Translations under genes and position numbers: made by a program
Notes under the pieces: model-generated
What the model was told of the DNA's origin: nothing
Seen by the model: only the letters and a program-made list of their open reading frames with translations
The model's database searches: none
In this document: one piece after another, positions 44,528 through 53,418 of the stretch
How positions within the stretch are numbered: position 1 is the first letter of the stretch
How the letters are laid out: each line of letters starts with the position of its first letter
Assembly (NCBI GenBank): GCA_903231505.1
Contig: CAFBRK010000313.1
Span: 62,001-126,000 of the forward strand
Source of the DNA: Olavius algarvensis associated proteobacterium Delta 3
Lineage (GTDB): Bacteria; Desulfobacterota; Desulfobacteria; Desulfobacterales; CAFBRK01
Reading direction: 5' to 3'
Length of the DNA stretch: 64,000 nt

Positions 44528-46972
44528 ATGATACCGAAAATATTTAACAAGGATATGCCCGAGGCTCCTATGGAACGGCAAATTCTACCCATGCTGCCGC
44601 TGAGGGATCTTGTCGTGTTCCCCCATATGGTCGCACCGCTGTTTGTCGGGCGTCCCAAGTCGGTCAATGCCCTTGCGGACGCCATGAATAAAGACAAGAG
44701 CGTGTTTCTGGCGACCCAGCGAATGGCCAAGATCGACAACCCCGATGAAAGAGACATCCACACCACCGGGACCATCGGCAGTGTTCTTCAGCTCCTGAAG
44801 TTGCCCGACGGCACCGTAAAAGCACTGGTCGAAGGTAAATCCCGTGCCCGTATCACCGATTTCAAGCCCAATGACGAGTTTTTTCTGGTGGAACTGGAAA
44901 CGCTGGAAGAACCTGATCTGAGCGATCCCCAGAAACAAGCCCTGACCCGGGCCATGAATGAGACCTTCGATGAGTATGCCAAACTCAACAAGAATGTGGC
45001 CAAGGAACTGGTGAGCAGTGTCGGGGCGATTACCGATCCGTCCCAACTGGCCGACACCATCGCGGCCCACTTCAACTTCAAGATCGAAGACAAGCAGAGG
45101 CTTCTCGAGGCTCTGGATCTGGATAACCGCATTGCCCAGCTGCTCCGTTTGATCAAGATGGAAGTCGAAATTTTCCAGATGGACCAGCGCGTCAAGGCGC
45201 GCGTCAAGGATCAGATGGAAAAAACCCAGAAGCATTACTACCTCAACGAGCAGATGCGGGCGATCAAAAAGGAAATGGGGACCGAAGAGGATCCCAGCGA
45301 TGAGCTCAAGGAGCTGGAGCGGCGCATCAAACGCAAACGCATGCCAAAGGAGGCCGGCGCCAAAGCCAGACAGGAATTTAAAAAGCTCAAACTGATGACG
45401 CCCATGTCGGCGGAAGCCACGGTGGTCCGCAATTACATCGAGTGGATCATCAGCATGCCCTGGTTCGAACGGAGTAAAGTCCGAAACGATATTGGGGAAG
45501 CAGAAATCATTCTCGACGAAGACCATTACGGGCTGGATAAGCCCAAAGAACGCATCATTGAGTATCTGGCCGTTCAGTCACTGGTCAAGAAAATCCGGGG
45601 ACCGATCCTCTGTTTTGTCGGCCCGCCCGGTGTCGGCAAAACATCGTTGGCCAAATCCGTGGCACGGGCCACCGGAAGAAAGTTCGTCAGGCTGTCACTC
45701 GGAGGTGTACGCGACGAAGCGGAAATCCGCGGCCACCGGCGGACATATATCGGAGCCATGCCTGGAAAAATTCTCCAGTCGCTTAAGAAAATAGCGGTCA
45801 ACAATCCGGTATTCTGTCTGGACGAAGTCGACAAGATGAGCATGGATTTCAGGGGCGACCCGTCCGCTGCGCTCCTCGAAGTGCTGGATCCCGAGCAAAA
45901 CTACAGCTTCAACGATCACTACCTGGATATCGACTACGATCTGTCCAACATCCTCTTCATCACCACCGCCAATACGCTGCCGGACATTCCCCTGCCCCTC
46001 CAGGACCGCATGGAGATTATCCGGCTGCCGGGATACACGGAATACGAAAAGTACCATATTGCCAAGGATTTCCTGATTCCCAAGCAGGTTAAGGCCAACG
46101 GGTTGGAGGGCATCGCCCCGAAGATATCCAAGAACGCGGTACTTACCATCATTAATGAGTACACACGGGAAGCCGGCGTTAGGAACCTGGAGCGTGAAAT
46201 CTCCTCGGTTTGCCGAAAGATTGCCAGGGAGATCATAAAAGAAAATCGGGAAAAACCGGTTCATGTCACGGCCAAATCCATACCAAAATATCTCGGCCCG
46301 CAGCGGTTTCGGAAGAGCCAGATCGAAGACGAAGATCAGGTCGGCATGGTCACCGGATTGGCTTGGACCCAGGTTGGTGGTGAACTTCTGGCCGTTGAAA
46401 CGATCACCATGCCGGGAAAGGGTGATGTGAAAATCACCGGAAAGCTCGGAGATGTTATGAAGGAGTCCGCCCAGGCTGCCGTCAGCTATGTGCGGTCCCG
46501 TGCCAAACGGCTCATGATCGATGAAGATTTTCACAAGACACTGGACCTGCACATTCACATCCCCGAAGGCGCCATCCCCAAGGATGGTCCGTCGGCGGGT
46601 ATTTCCATGTGTACGGCAATCGTGTCTGCCTTGACGAAACGATCGGTGTGCCGGGACCTCGCCATGACCGGTGAGATCACACTGCGGGGGCGGGTGCTCC
46701 CCATTGGCGGACTCAAGGAAAAGATCCTGGCGGCCCATCGGGGCGGAATTAAAAAAGTACTCATCCCCATGGAAAACGAAAAGGATCTGAGGGACATTCC
46801 CACAGACGTTCAACGGCAGTTGAAAATCGAGACCGTGGAACACATGGATGAGGTGCTCACCCACGCACTAATACTGGGCGATGGCGACAAGCTTTTCAAT
46901 GAAAACGACATCGCCTTTGGGATGCTCCCGGAAACAGACGACGAACACCTCAGCCGAAAACCGCTGATATAG
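44528..46972 (+). CDS. lon: ATP-dependent Lon protease
   Basis: The 814-residue LonA-type protease has an N-terminal substrate domain (MLPLRDLVVFPHMVAPLFVGR) and a long helical linker (about residues 180-260). Walker A is FVGPPGVGKTSLAKS. The protease domain has the catalytic Ser in PKDGPSAGISM and Lys in PIGGLKEKILAAHRGG. No N-terminal insertion or membrane segment is present. It degrades misfolded and regulatory proteins. Confidence 0.97.
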   Translation: MIPKIFNKDMPEAPMERQILPMLPLRDLVVFPHMVAPLFVGRPKSVNALADAMNKDKSVFLATQRMAKIDNPDERDIHTTGTIGSVLQLLKLPDGTVKALVEGKSRARITDFKPNDEFFLVELETLEEPDLSDPQKQALTRAMNETFDEYAKLNKNVAKELVSSVGAITDPSQLADTIAAHFNFKIEDKQRLLEALDLDNRIAQLLRLIKMEVEIFQMDQRVKARVKDQMEKTQKHYYLNEQMRAIKKEMGTEEDPSDELKELERRIKRKRMPKEAGAKARQEFKKLKLMTPMSAEATVVRNYIEWIISMPWFERSKVRNDIGEAEIILDEDHYGLDKPKERIIEYLAVQSLVKKIRGPILCFVGPPGVGKTSLAKSVARATGRKFVRLSLGGVRDEAEIRGHRRTYIGAMPGKILQSLKKIAVNNPVFCLDEVDKMSMDFRGDPSAALLEVLDPEQNYSFNDHYLDIDYDLSNILFITTANTLPDIPLPLQDRMEIIRLPGYTEYEKYHIAKDFLIPKQVKANGLEGIAPKISKNAVLTIINEYTREAGVRNLEREISSVCRKIAREIIKENREKPVHVTAKSIPKYLGPQRFRKSQIEDEDQVGMVTGLAWTQVGGELLAVETITMPGKGDVKITGKLGDVMKESAQAAVSYVRSRAKRLMIDEDFHKTLDLHIHIPEGAIPKDGPSAGISMCTAIVSALTKRSVCRDLAMTGEITLRGRVLPIGGLKEKILAAHRGGIKKVLIPMENEKDLRDIPTDVQRQLKIETVEHMDEVLTHALILGDGDKLFNENDIAFGMLPETDDEHLSRKPLI

Positions 46973-47159
46973 TAAAATAGCGGCGCGGTTTTACAACGTT
47001 TTCTTGCCTGAGGATGCCGGTCCGGGCGCCGACTCAATGATTATCCGCCCCAGCGATTCCTATGCCTGCGTGTACAAAACAACGGATTCCAAATGTTGAA
47101 CGGCATGCAGGATTCTATCATACGCGTTCCAAATATTTTCATTCCAATCAGTTTCTCCC

Positions 47160-47648
47160 ATGTCAAAAGACAAACACATCATCACCATGCTCGTCGAGAA
47201 CGAGCCTGGGGTGACCGCCAGGGTATCGGGTCTGTTTGCCAGCCGCAATTATAATATCGAAACCATTTGCGGCGCCCCCACGGCAAATCCGGAAATGTCC
47301 CGGATCACCATCACCACCAAATCCAGCCCGGAACGTTTCGAACAAATCATGAAGCAGGTCCGGCGTTTGATCAACGTGATCAAGGTGAGGGACATGACCG
47401 GCGAAGAAGCGGTCAAACGTGAAATGGCGATGGTCTGTGTCAACGCCAAGCCGAAGGACCGTCCGGAGGTGCTGCGGATCATCGACACCTTCCGGGGAAA
47501 GATTGTGGATACCGGCCAGACCCACTACATCTTCGAGATCACCGGCGGGCAGGACAAAATCGATGCCCTGCTTCAACTGCTTAAGCCCTACGGAATTAAA
47601 AAGGTGGCACGATCCGGCGTTCTGGCGCTTTACCGGGAGCCGGAGTAA
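47160..47648 (+). CDS. ilvH: Acetolactate synthase regulatory (small) subunit, orphan
   Basis: The 162-residue protein has the N-terminal ACT domain (IITMLVENEPGVTARVSGLFASRNYNIETI) and the family C-terminal domain (DRPEVLRIIDTFRGKIVDTG, FEITGGQDKIDALLQLLKPYGIKKVARSG). It binds valine and stimulates the catalytic subunit in branched-chain amino acid synthesis. The large subunit ilvB and ilvC are not adjacent; the gene stands alone after lon. No good ribosome site is visible before the ATG. Confidence 0.93.
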   Translation: MSKDKHIITMLVENEPGVTARVSGLFASRNYNIETICGAPTANPEMSRITITTKSSPERFEQIMKQVRRLINVIKVRDMTGEEAVKREMAMVCVNAKPKDRPEVLRIIDTFRGKIVDTGQTHYIFEITGGQDKIDALLQLLKPYGIKKVARSGVLALYREPE

Positions 47649-47719
47649 TTCCGCTGTTGGCGAAATTACGACTCAAAAAGATTATGCGCATATATAGAGA
47701 GCTCCAGTAGGGAAACCTT

Positions 47720-47802
47720 CACCACGAAGTTCACGACAGTCACGAACAAAAATAATGTAAATTCATTTTGTTACCTTCGTCCTCGTCGTGAACTTCGTGG
47801 TG
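47720..47802. repeat. 18-bp perfect inverted repeat (ACCACGAAGTTCACGA family)
   Basis: CACCACGAAGTTCACGAC (47720-47737) is exactly complementary to 47785-47802, with a 47-nt A/T-rich centre. The left arm resembles the widespread CACGAAGTTCACGAA intergenic repeat words of many bacterial genomes. It lies 70 bp after ilvH and could act as a terminator or belong to a dispersed element. Confidence 0.8.
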
Positions 47803-48295
47803 CGACAAACCCATTTTTCAGCTTACTTGTACTTTCTGGATAACCACAACGATTGTTTCAATCTCCACGCTCCCCCGTACCGTGTAGCACCTTCCGGAAC
47901 ACTTCCCGACACATTGGACCAGGATAGTTCACTCTCTTGAGGGCCTGGTAAACGTATCTCCCCGTAACAACAAGCAAAAATGCGCCCGTATGCCGGCGGC
48001 AAGCGGATGCCGAGAATTGGACAAATAAATCCCTTCACGGGGGAACCAATTTACAGAATCCCCCTCTCAGCAATTCTGCATACAGGACCCGGCTCCGCGC
48101 ACGCAGCGTCATTTCGGTAAACAGAGCTTTCCATGTTTGATATGGGACAACGGTGGGGCAATAATAAAGGGAGTCCGGGGTAGAGGAGGTGCGGCCCAGA
48201 CTCGTTAAGGAGGAAAAGCGTAGACAGAATCGTAGCCTCCCACTGCCTACATGACAAAAAGATAAGTCAGCAGGGAGTGGAAATCAATCTTCGGG
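47803..48295. other. Gap with degenerate repeat fragments, no convincing gene
   Basis: Near 48055-48085 the string GAATCCCCCTCTCAGCAATTC resembles the central hairpin of the elements at 48945 and 51796, so a decayed copy may be present. Short frames on either strand lack motifs. The rest is unassigned. Confidence 0.45.
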
Positions 48296-48318
48296 AAAAA
48301 AAGGGCCGTTGCCGGCCC
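48296..48318 (-). terminator. Intrinsic terminator downstream of the small membrane-protein gene
   Basis: On the minus strand GGGCCG, loop GCAA, CGGCCC is followed by seven T residues (complement of 48296-48302). This is a textbook Rho-independent terminator, 174 bp after the stop of the gene at 48492-48689. Confidence 0.85.
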
Positions 48319-48491
48319 TGCCCCATCATCGAAGCCGAGTAAATATCATGATGAAACATACGATTTATTTTAGGATCATCTCCCGATGGGTTGTAGTTTC
48401 TTTAATGAAAAAGGGCCGGTTTTTCTGCTTCCTCTGGTGTGATCGACGAGGGTCCAACTAAATTGGAGAAGAACCTTAATTTGTTACTATT

Positions 48492-48689
48492 TCAAGTCTC
48501 CACGGCCGGGTCCGTGGCGTTCCTTACAAATTGGCGGAAGGGACGGGCAAAACAGGCGACAATCATCAAAAAAACAACCGTCAGGGCAGGATTGACGATG
48601 CTCCAGAATGCGACCGCGATTAGGGTGGGCGTGGAAACCAGAAGAATGATGACGGCTTGGGTGGAAATATTTTTCAGTATACGCTGCAT
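48492..48689 (-). CDS. Small hydrophobic membrane protein, unknown function
   Basis: The 65-residue protein has two hydrophobic stretches (AVIILLVSTPTLIAVAFW and VNPALTVVFLMIVACFA) and a charged C-terminus. A strong GAAGGAG ribosome site lies seven bases before the ATG. An intrinsic terminator lies downstream on the same strand. Together these support a real gene rather than a chance frame. I do not recognise the family; it looks like a small inner-membrane peptide. Confidence 0.65.
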   Translation of the reverse strand: MQRILKNISTQAVIILLVSTPTLIAVAFWSIVNPALTVVFLMIVACFARPFRQFVRNATDPAVET

Positions 48690-48858
48690 GGTGTGCTCCT
48701 TCTATCGGGATCAAAGACACATAACACCTAAGCAAATACCAGGCCAAACCGGTATTTGAGTTAATATTTTGTAAACATTATAAAAAATTTTTTGAACGTC
48801 TGAGGGAACGACAAAAATGTCGTGATTGGAAACAACGGTTTCGAGTGTTTGGGCTTTG

Positions 48859-48935
48859 GAGGATGTATAGGTAGAAGGGCATGAAACATAAAATGCCTGT
48901 CATGGAACATGCCGTAACAGGCCAGAGAGTTATAC
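48859..48935 (-). repeat. Copy of the tRNA-Asp terminator segment
   Basis: This stretch aligns over about 77 bp with 52128-52204, the terminator region directly after tRNA-Asp. Both contain a hairpin (here GCCTGT paired with ACAGGC) followed on the minus strand by ATTTT/TTTT. In this copy the tRNA fragment is separated from the terminator by the element at 48945-49245. Confidence 0.7.
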
Positions 48936-48944
48936 AGTAATTTT

Positions 48945-49245
48945 CAGAATCCCTTTCCGATTCCTTGTACGATCAACCTATCACCGCAACGGCGCAGAGG
49001 TCGCAGAGGTGATGTTCCTTTTTGCATTTCGCTGCCCTTCGAGAGCCTCAGGACATAGAGGGCGAGATGGAAAACGATCGTCTGGAAAAATACATATACA
49101 TTCAAGATGCTGCCGGGGCGCTTTCCCCGAATCCCCCTCTCAGGGATTCGGGGAAACATACAGTTCCGTTGCGTCCTCAGCGACTCTGCGGTCATCGTTT
49201 CCATATGTCTGCAGAGGGAACATATTTATGGCAACTGCTATAGAT
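48945..49245. repeat. Dispersed hairpin element, copy A (~300 bp)
   Basis: It aligns along its length with 51796-52081 in the same orientation. Shared parts include ACGATCAACCTATCACCGCA-type left end, ACGATCGTCTGGAAAA, the perfect hairpin CCCCGAATCC (49125-49134)/GGATTCGGGG (49144-49153), and GCGGTCATCGTTTCCATATG near the right end. The ends carry inverted GCAGAGGCGCAGAGG-type words known from many genomes. It ends exactly at the CCA of the tRNA fragment. No coding sequence is evident. Confidence 0.8.
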
Positions 49246-49280
49246 GGCGGGAGCGCCGAGACTCGAACTCGCGACCTGCA
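49245..49280 (-). pseudogene. 3' fragment of a tRNA, nearly identical to the tRNA-Asp tail
   Basis: The plus-strand stretch 49244-49277 matches 52203-52236 (the tRNA-Asp 3' part) at 33 of 34 positions. The one change creates a G-G mismatch at the base of the T stem. The T loop TTCGAGT, acceptor strand CGCTCCC and CCA are present. The anticodon-like hairpin CCTGC/GCAGG that precedes it has an abnormal loop (CAACGTT, no U33), and no matching 5' acceptor strand was found upstream. It is therefore a fragment or decayed duplicate, not a working tRNA. Confidence 0.65.
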
Positions 49281-49428
49281 ACGTTGGCAGGGCTCATCTG
49301 AAGGGGTATCACCCCGTTTCCAACAGCACCGCTCAACGCCCGACAGGACCGCCTGGTGCACGCGTGATGGGTCCGTCCAACAGATGGGCTGGCTGTGCCC
49401 TTCATCGGTTTTTTATTACACGGATGAT

Positions 49429-51733
49429 TCATGGGGAATCCGCCTGCCGTATGATCTCCTTGTACCCATCAGTGTTTCTGATGTTTACCAGATCGCTGTC
49501 AGAGCGTATCTGTCCCCAATTCTCATAACCTTTTTCTATCGCTGTTTCCAGGGACGTGATAGCCTCCGCCACTCGGTTTTGTCGCGAATATAGACACGCC
49601 AAATTATAATACACATCCGCTCTATCCGGTTCCAGTTTGACAATACGGTCAAGCATGTTCAATACCATGTCATCGTTTCCCTGAGCGTCATAGACTACCG
49701 CCAGTTGTTCAAGGACCGGCAGGTTACGAGGATCCATCGCAAGGAGTTGCTCAAAGTAATATACTGATTGTTCATAATTTCCCCGCATCCGATACAGGCG
49801 CGCCATATCGTAGAGCAACGCAGGATGTTCCGGATTCAGCTTCAGATGGTGAGACATGCGGCCAATCTGGCTATCGAGTTCCTGGATCCTGGCTTCCAAG
49901 AGTTCGGCATTCTGCCGGGCTTCTGAGTAGTCGGGTTCGTTGGAAACGGCCATCCGGAAATAATCTCTTGCCTCGTCGAGCCTGCCGAGTTGAAGCCTGG
50001 CCAAGCCAAGATTGTTGAGAGCTTCCGGATTCGAAACATCAATTCGGAGAACTGCTTCAAAATGAGAAATCGCCTCCCGGGGCCGGGCTTGGTGGAGCCT
50101 GACCGCACCGAGATTATTTCGGGTATCAATCAGGATATTCTCCGGAACGGATTGCCTTTCAATCGACAAGATGGATTCGAATTGATCAACTGCCTCATCG
50201 ATGTGTCCGTCCATGATTAGTAGTGTCCCCAAACTGAATCGGATATTTAGAATGTCCACTGTGGGTATCGAACCGGGACGGCCATCCCTCGCCGCCTGAG
50301 CCAAGCAGCTTCGAAGTTCGCGGATGGCCTCGCTCGTTTGCCCCCTTTCCGACATCAGCACGGCAAGGCTATACCGGGGCACCATAAGACCGGGGTCTAA
50401 CGCAATTGCTGCTTTATAATGTTCTATCGCCTCGTCTTTCTTTCCGGAGTCGGACAGAGCTTTGGCGAGATTGGTGTGGAAAATGGGATGCGAATCGCTG
50501 ACTTCAATGGCATGGGTGAAGAGAAGCACACTGTTCTCCCAATGTCTTAGCGCCTGCCAGGTACCATAGGCGCACGCGGCCACCCCCAGACCGGCGAAGA
50601 TCCCTACGATTGCTTTTCTTCCCAAAGGTTTGAAAATCGCCCCTGCCCCCCAGGCGATGATGACAAACAGGCCGATAAAAGAAACGTAGGCATACCGGTT
50701 TGCCATGGCCTGGCTGCCGACCTGCACAATCCCGATGACCGGCACCAATGTCCCCAAAAACCACAGCCATCCGACCAGAAACCATGGATATCGATGTCGA
50801 ACCCATATCGCAGCCGCGAGAATCAGCGCAATGAAACTTCCGGCCGCAATCGGCTGCCAAACCGGAATGGTATCCGGCAACGGGTAAAACACAGCTAAAT
50901 CTGTTGGCCAAAATGCCTTGCCCAAATATCGGATATAGGCCACCAGGGCGTTGGAAACTCTATCCGACATCGATATTTCCTCAAGGACCCTTACCGTTTC
51001 CCATCTGCTCTGGGCAATCACGGTAATGGCGCTGGAGCCCGCTGCCAGAATGATCAGCGGAAGCTTTTCCGACACACACTGAATGGGTGAACAGGCCCCC
51101 CATGGATGCGCCTCTGAAGTTGGCCCCTTAAAGCCGAGCCGTTTCAATGGCCAGTAGTCAAGCAACATCAGGGCGAAAGGGAGGGTAACGAGCATGGGTT
51201 TTGCCATCAGGCCCATGGCAAACAATACGAAGACGGTAAGGTATCGCGGGAAGCCGGGTTGCCGAGTAGATAAGACCATATGGTTAACAACATGAACAGC
51301 GTACTCAACACATTCTTTCGCTCGGATATCCAGGCCACCGACTCGATATTGATCGGGTGCAACGCAAAAAGGGACATGACAAACAGGCTTTTCCAGAACT
51401 GGTTGGTCATTCTGTAGAGCAGGAGGAACAGGAGAACTGAATTTACGACATGAAAGAATAGATTGACCAGGTGGTGGCGCCCCGGGTCGAGTCCGAAAAG
51501 AGACACATCGAGCATGTGTGACATCCAGGTCAGTGGATGCCAATTCGCAAAATGGAACGTCATCACCGCCCAGGTGATGTTGCCCGGCGTCAACCCTTGC
51601 TTCACCCGTACGTTTTCATAAACGTATTCGTGGTCGTCATAATTGACAAAGCTGATTCAGACACTTGCCAGTAAACGGCAACGGTCAGAAGTATGAGACC
51701 CACAACCAGGAGTGGTTTCTTAAATTTCTTCAT
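49429..51733 (-). pseudogene. TMTC-like polytopic membrane protein with TPR repeats, multiply frameshifted
   Basis: The family-like protein starts at ATG 51733 (MKKFKKPLLVVGLILLTVAV). One net base change near 51650 is needed to reach FVNYDDHEYVYENVRVKQGL. Reading continues through NWHPLTWMSHMLDVSLFGL and HPINIESVAWISERKNVLS to about 51260. A second shift there leads into the frame to 49429: membrane helices (MGLMAKPMLVTLPFALML), then about eight TPR units (for example NLGLARLQLGRLDEARDYF). Intact relatives are GT-C-fold proteins like eukaryotic TMTCs, thought to transfer mannose or act in envelope glycosylation. The YDD motif is preserved, but the gene is broken. Confidence 0.82.
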
Positions 51734-51795
51734 CGGCGACAGCATAAAATCGTACCGAGCTTAACACGTTTTTCAGCCTGCTTTAGAGCGATTGC

Positions 51796-52081
51796 CAGAA
51801 TTGCGTTCCGATTCCATTTACGATCAACGTATCACCGCAGAGGCGCATAGTTCGCAGAGTTCGCAGAGTAGATTTTAATTTTGCATTTCGCTGAGAGGGC
51901 GAAATGCAAACCGATCGTCTGGAAAATTTATAGAAATTCAATATGTTGCTTGGGCTCTTTCCCCGAATCCGCCTCTCAGGGATTCGGGGAAAAATACAGC
52001 TCCTTTGCGTCCTCTGCGCCTCTGCGGTCATCGTTTCCATATGTCTGCAAACGGAACATATTTATGACAACCACTATAGAT
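51796..52081. repeat. Dispersed hairpin element, copy B (~286 bp)
   Basis: Outer arms TCACCGCAGAGGCGCA (51832-51847) and TGCGCCTCTGCGGTCA (52015-52030) are complementary at 15 of 16 positions. Inside are two perfect hairpins: TTTGCATTTCGC/GCGAAATGCAAA (51880-51910) and CCCCGAATCC/GGATTCGGGG (51961-51989). It aligns with copy A at 48945-49245. It separates the pseudogene start from the tRNA-Asp terminator. No gene is visible. Confidence 0.82.
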
Positions 52082-52127
52082 ATCTGCAGTATTCCCAACA
52101 TAATCGCTTTCGTCCCTTAAGCTTTAA

Positions 52128-52203
52128 ATAATGTAGACGTAGAAAGGCGCAAACAGAAAAGGCCTGTCACGTGACACGCTGTAATAGGCCAGAAAGATTT
52201 ATA

Positions 52204-52204
<1 letters not shown>
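52128..52204 (-). terminator. Terminator region of the tRNA-Val/Asp transcript
   Basis: Directly after the tRNA-Asp CCA, the minus strand reads GGCCT, a 20-nt loop with its own pairing (GTGTCACGTGAC), AGGCC and then TTTTCTGTTT. It ends the tRNA transcript. A second copy of this segment is at 48859-48935. Confidence 0.6.
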
Positions 52205-52281
<77 letters not shown>

Positions 52282-52339
52282 GCATCTTTTGTTGTACTAA
52301 ACAACATGAAACAAATTTTGAAAGATCGACCTTCGCTCC

Positions 52340-52394
52340 TGCGACATTCCCGCTTAGAAAGCGGGACGCTCTAACCAAGCTGAGCTACGCCCCC
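52340..52394 (-). pseudogene. Truncated tRNA-Arg (anticodon TCT), 3' end lost
   Basis: The minus strand carries a normal 5' half: acceptor strand GGGGGCG, D arm GCTCAGCTTGGTTAGAGC, and anticodon stem CCCGC/GCGGG with loop TTTCTAA. After GTCGCAGG the sequence departs from any T arm (AGCGAAGGTCGATC), and no 3' acceptor strand or CCA follows. It lies between tRNA-Val and tRNA-Asp in the same orientation. It is probably a decayed member of the tRNA cluster. Confidence 0.75.
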
Positions 52395-52482
52395 GAATTT
52401 AAGTCATTTCGTTGATTGGCTGACTCTGAAAGAAACTTATTTCTCTATTCCGAATATCAGACAGAGGCCTATTTCGAAAAAA

Positions 52483-52558
52483 TGGTAGGCGGAACAGGGC
52501 TTGAACCTGTGACCTACGGCTTGTAAGGCCGTCGCTCTCCCAACTGAGCTACCCGCCC
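52483..52558 (-). tRNA. tRNA-Val (anticodon TAC)
   Basis: The minus strand has acceptor GGGCGGG paired with TCCGCCT (G-U pairs at the ends), D arm GCTCAGTTGGGAGAGC, anticodon stem ACGGC/GCCGT with loop CTTACAA, T arm CAGGTTCAAGCCCTG and encoded CCA. It is the first tRNA of the cluster. Confidence 0.96.
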
Positions 52559-52672
52559 GAAGAGACGCATTTGGTAACAATTTGGAGATAATGTGTCAAG
52601 CGGAAAATACGGTATGATCAGCCGGTCGAAAGAATCGGATCCGGGACCGGCTTTGAATCCCAAATTGGCGGC

Positions 52673-53002
52673 TTATGGCTCTTTCCGTGGGGTATGGTCT
52701 GCCATTTGAAAATATCCATCGTCCAGTTCCACCACCTTTCCCTCTTTTACCCATTCATATAACCACCACAGATTGATATCCGGTTCTTCGATACCTCTCA
52801 GCATCATTTTCAAAAAAAATTGTTTCAATGTCACCGGATGGCGCAGGACCGTTTTTGCGGCGCTCTCCCATTTTCTGCGTCGAAGTGCCGCCGTAACAGA
52901 ATTTTTGTGTATTTTCTTGATCCGTTTTTTCCGTTGTTTTTGTTTTTCAGAATCCATATTGGCTCTACCTTCTTGAGGAAGATTCGTCCAAGCCATTTCC
53001 AT
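52673..53002 (-). CDS. Small basic hypothetical protein
   Basis: The 109-residue protein has a Lys/Arg-rich N-terminal part (SEKQKQRKKRIKKIHKNSVTAALRRRKWESAAKT) and an aromatic C-terminal part (PDINLWWLYEWVKEGKVVELDDGYFQMADHTP). The ATG at 53002 has AGAGGTG upstream and is preferred; an internal ATG at 52957 is possible. I do not recognise the family. The composition suggests nucleic-acid binding, but no domain is evident. Confidence 0.6.
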   Translation of the reverse strand: MEMAWTNLPQEGRANMDSEKQKQRKKRIKKIHKNSVTAALRRRKWESAAKTVLRHPVTLKQFFLKMMLRGIEEPDINLWWLYEWVKEGKVVELDDGYFQMADHTPRKEP

Positions 53003-53119
53003 TGGTCACCTCTTTGGGTCGTATTCGACGGGACACACCGGTCTGTTTCTGCCAATCGGCATCGCCGTGATGGGTGTAATCCGGCAATAGCACCCCTCCA
53101 TACCTGGAGGCATATCACT

Positions 53120-53352
53120 AGAACACGCCTGGGACGCTCATTTGCAGCGCAAGTGGGGAATTCGGAGTAGCCAGCTCCAAGATCCGCCCGACTCTGCCAT
53201 TCTCGTGGAAAACAATCGAGGGGAATGGACGCCTTTCAACCTGTTTCCCGAAACCGATGCTCGGAAAATTCACCCGCCGGCGCATTGACCCGGCGGGCTG
53301 CCCCGCCATACTCGAAAGACAACACCACAAATGAGCATCCCAGGCGTGTTCT
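53120..53352. mobile_element. MITE-like 233-bp element with ~25-bp terminal inverted repeats
   Basis: The left end AGAACACGCCTGGGACGCTC (continuing to 53144) is complementary to the right end 53328-53352 with a single mismatch. The interior has smaller palindromes (CACCCGCCGGCG, GACCCGGCGGGC) and one 70-codon frame without motifs or ribosome site. No target-site duplication was recognised. The 416-bp gap (53003-53418) holds nothing else. Confidence 0.7.
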
Positions 53353-53418
53353 GAAAAAACCGTGAAACCTATGAGGGTCTATTGAGGTATATAATTCAGA
53401 GCCATAAACAGGCGTCGA

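Noticed and set aside
48040..48100. Group II intron domain V-like string on the minus strand (GGAGCCGG and GAGAGGGGG)
   Set aside because: The complementary arm and catalytic triad context are absent, and the string is better explained as a decayed piece of the hairpin element found at 48945 and 51796.
49244..49528. Plus-strand frame starting MAGAPRLELATC
   Set aside because: This is the usual false protein from the antisense of a tRNA 3' end (compare the frame over tRNA-Asp at 52203).
53118..53330. 70-codon frame inside the MITE-like element
   Set aside because: It follows the inverted-repeat structure and has no ribosome site; treated as non-coding.
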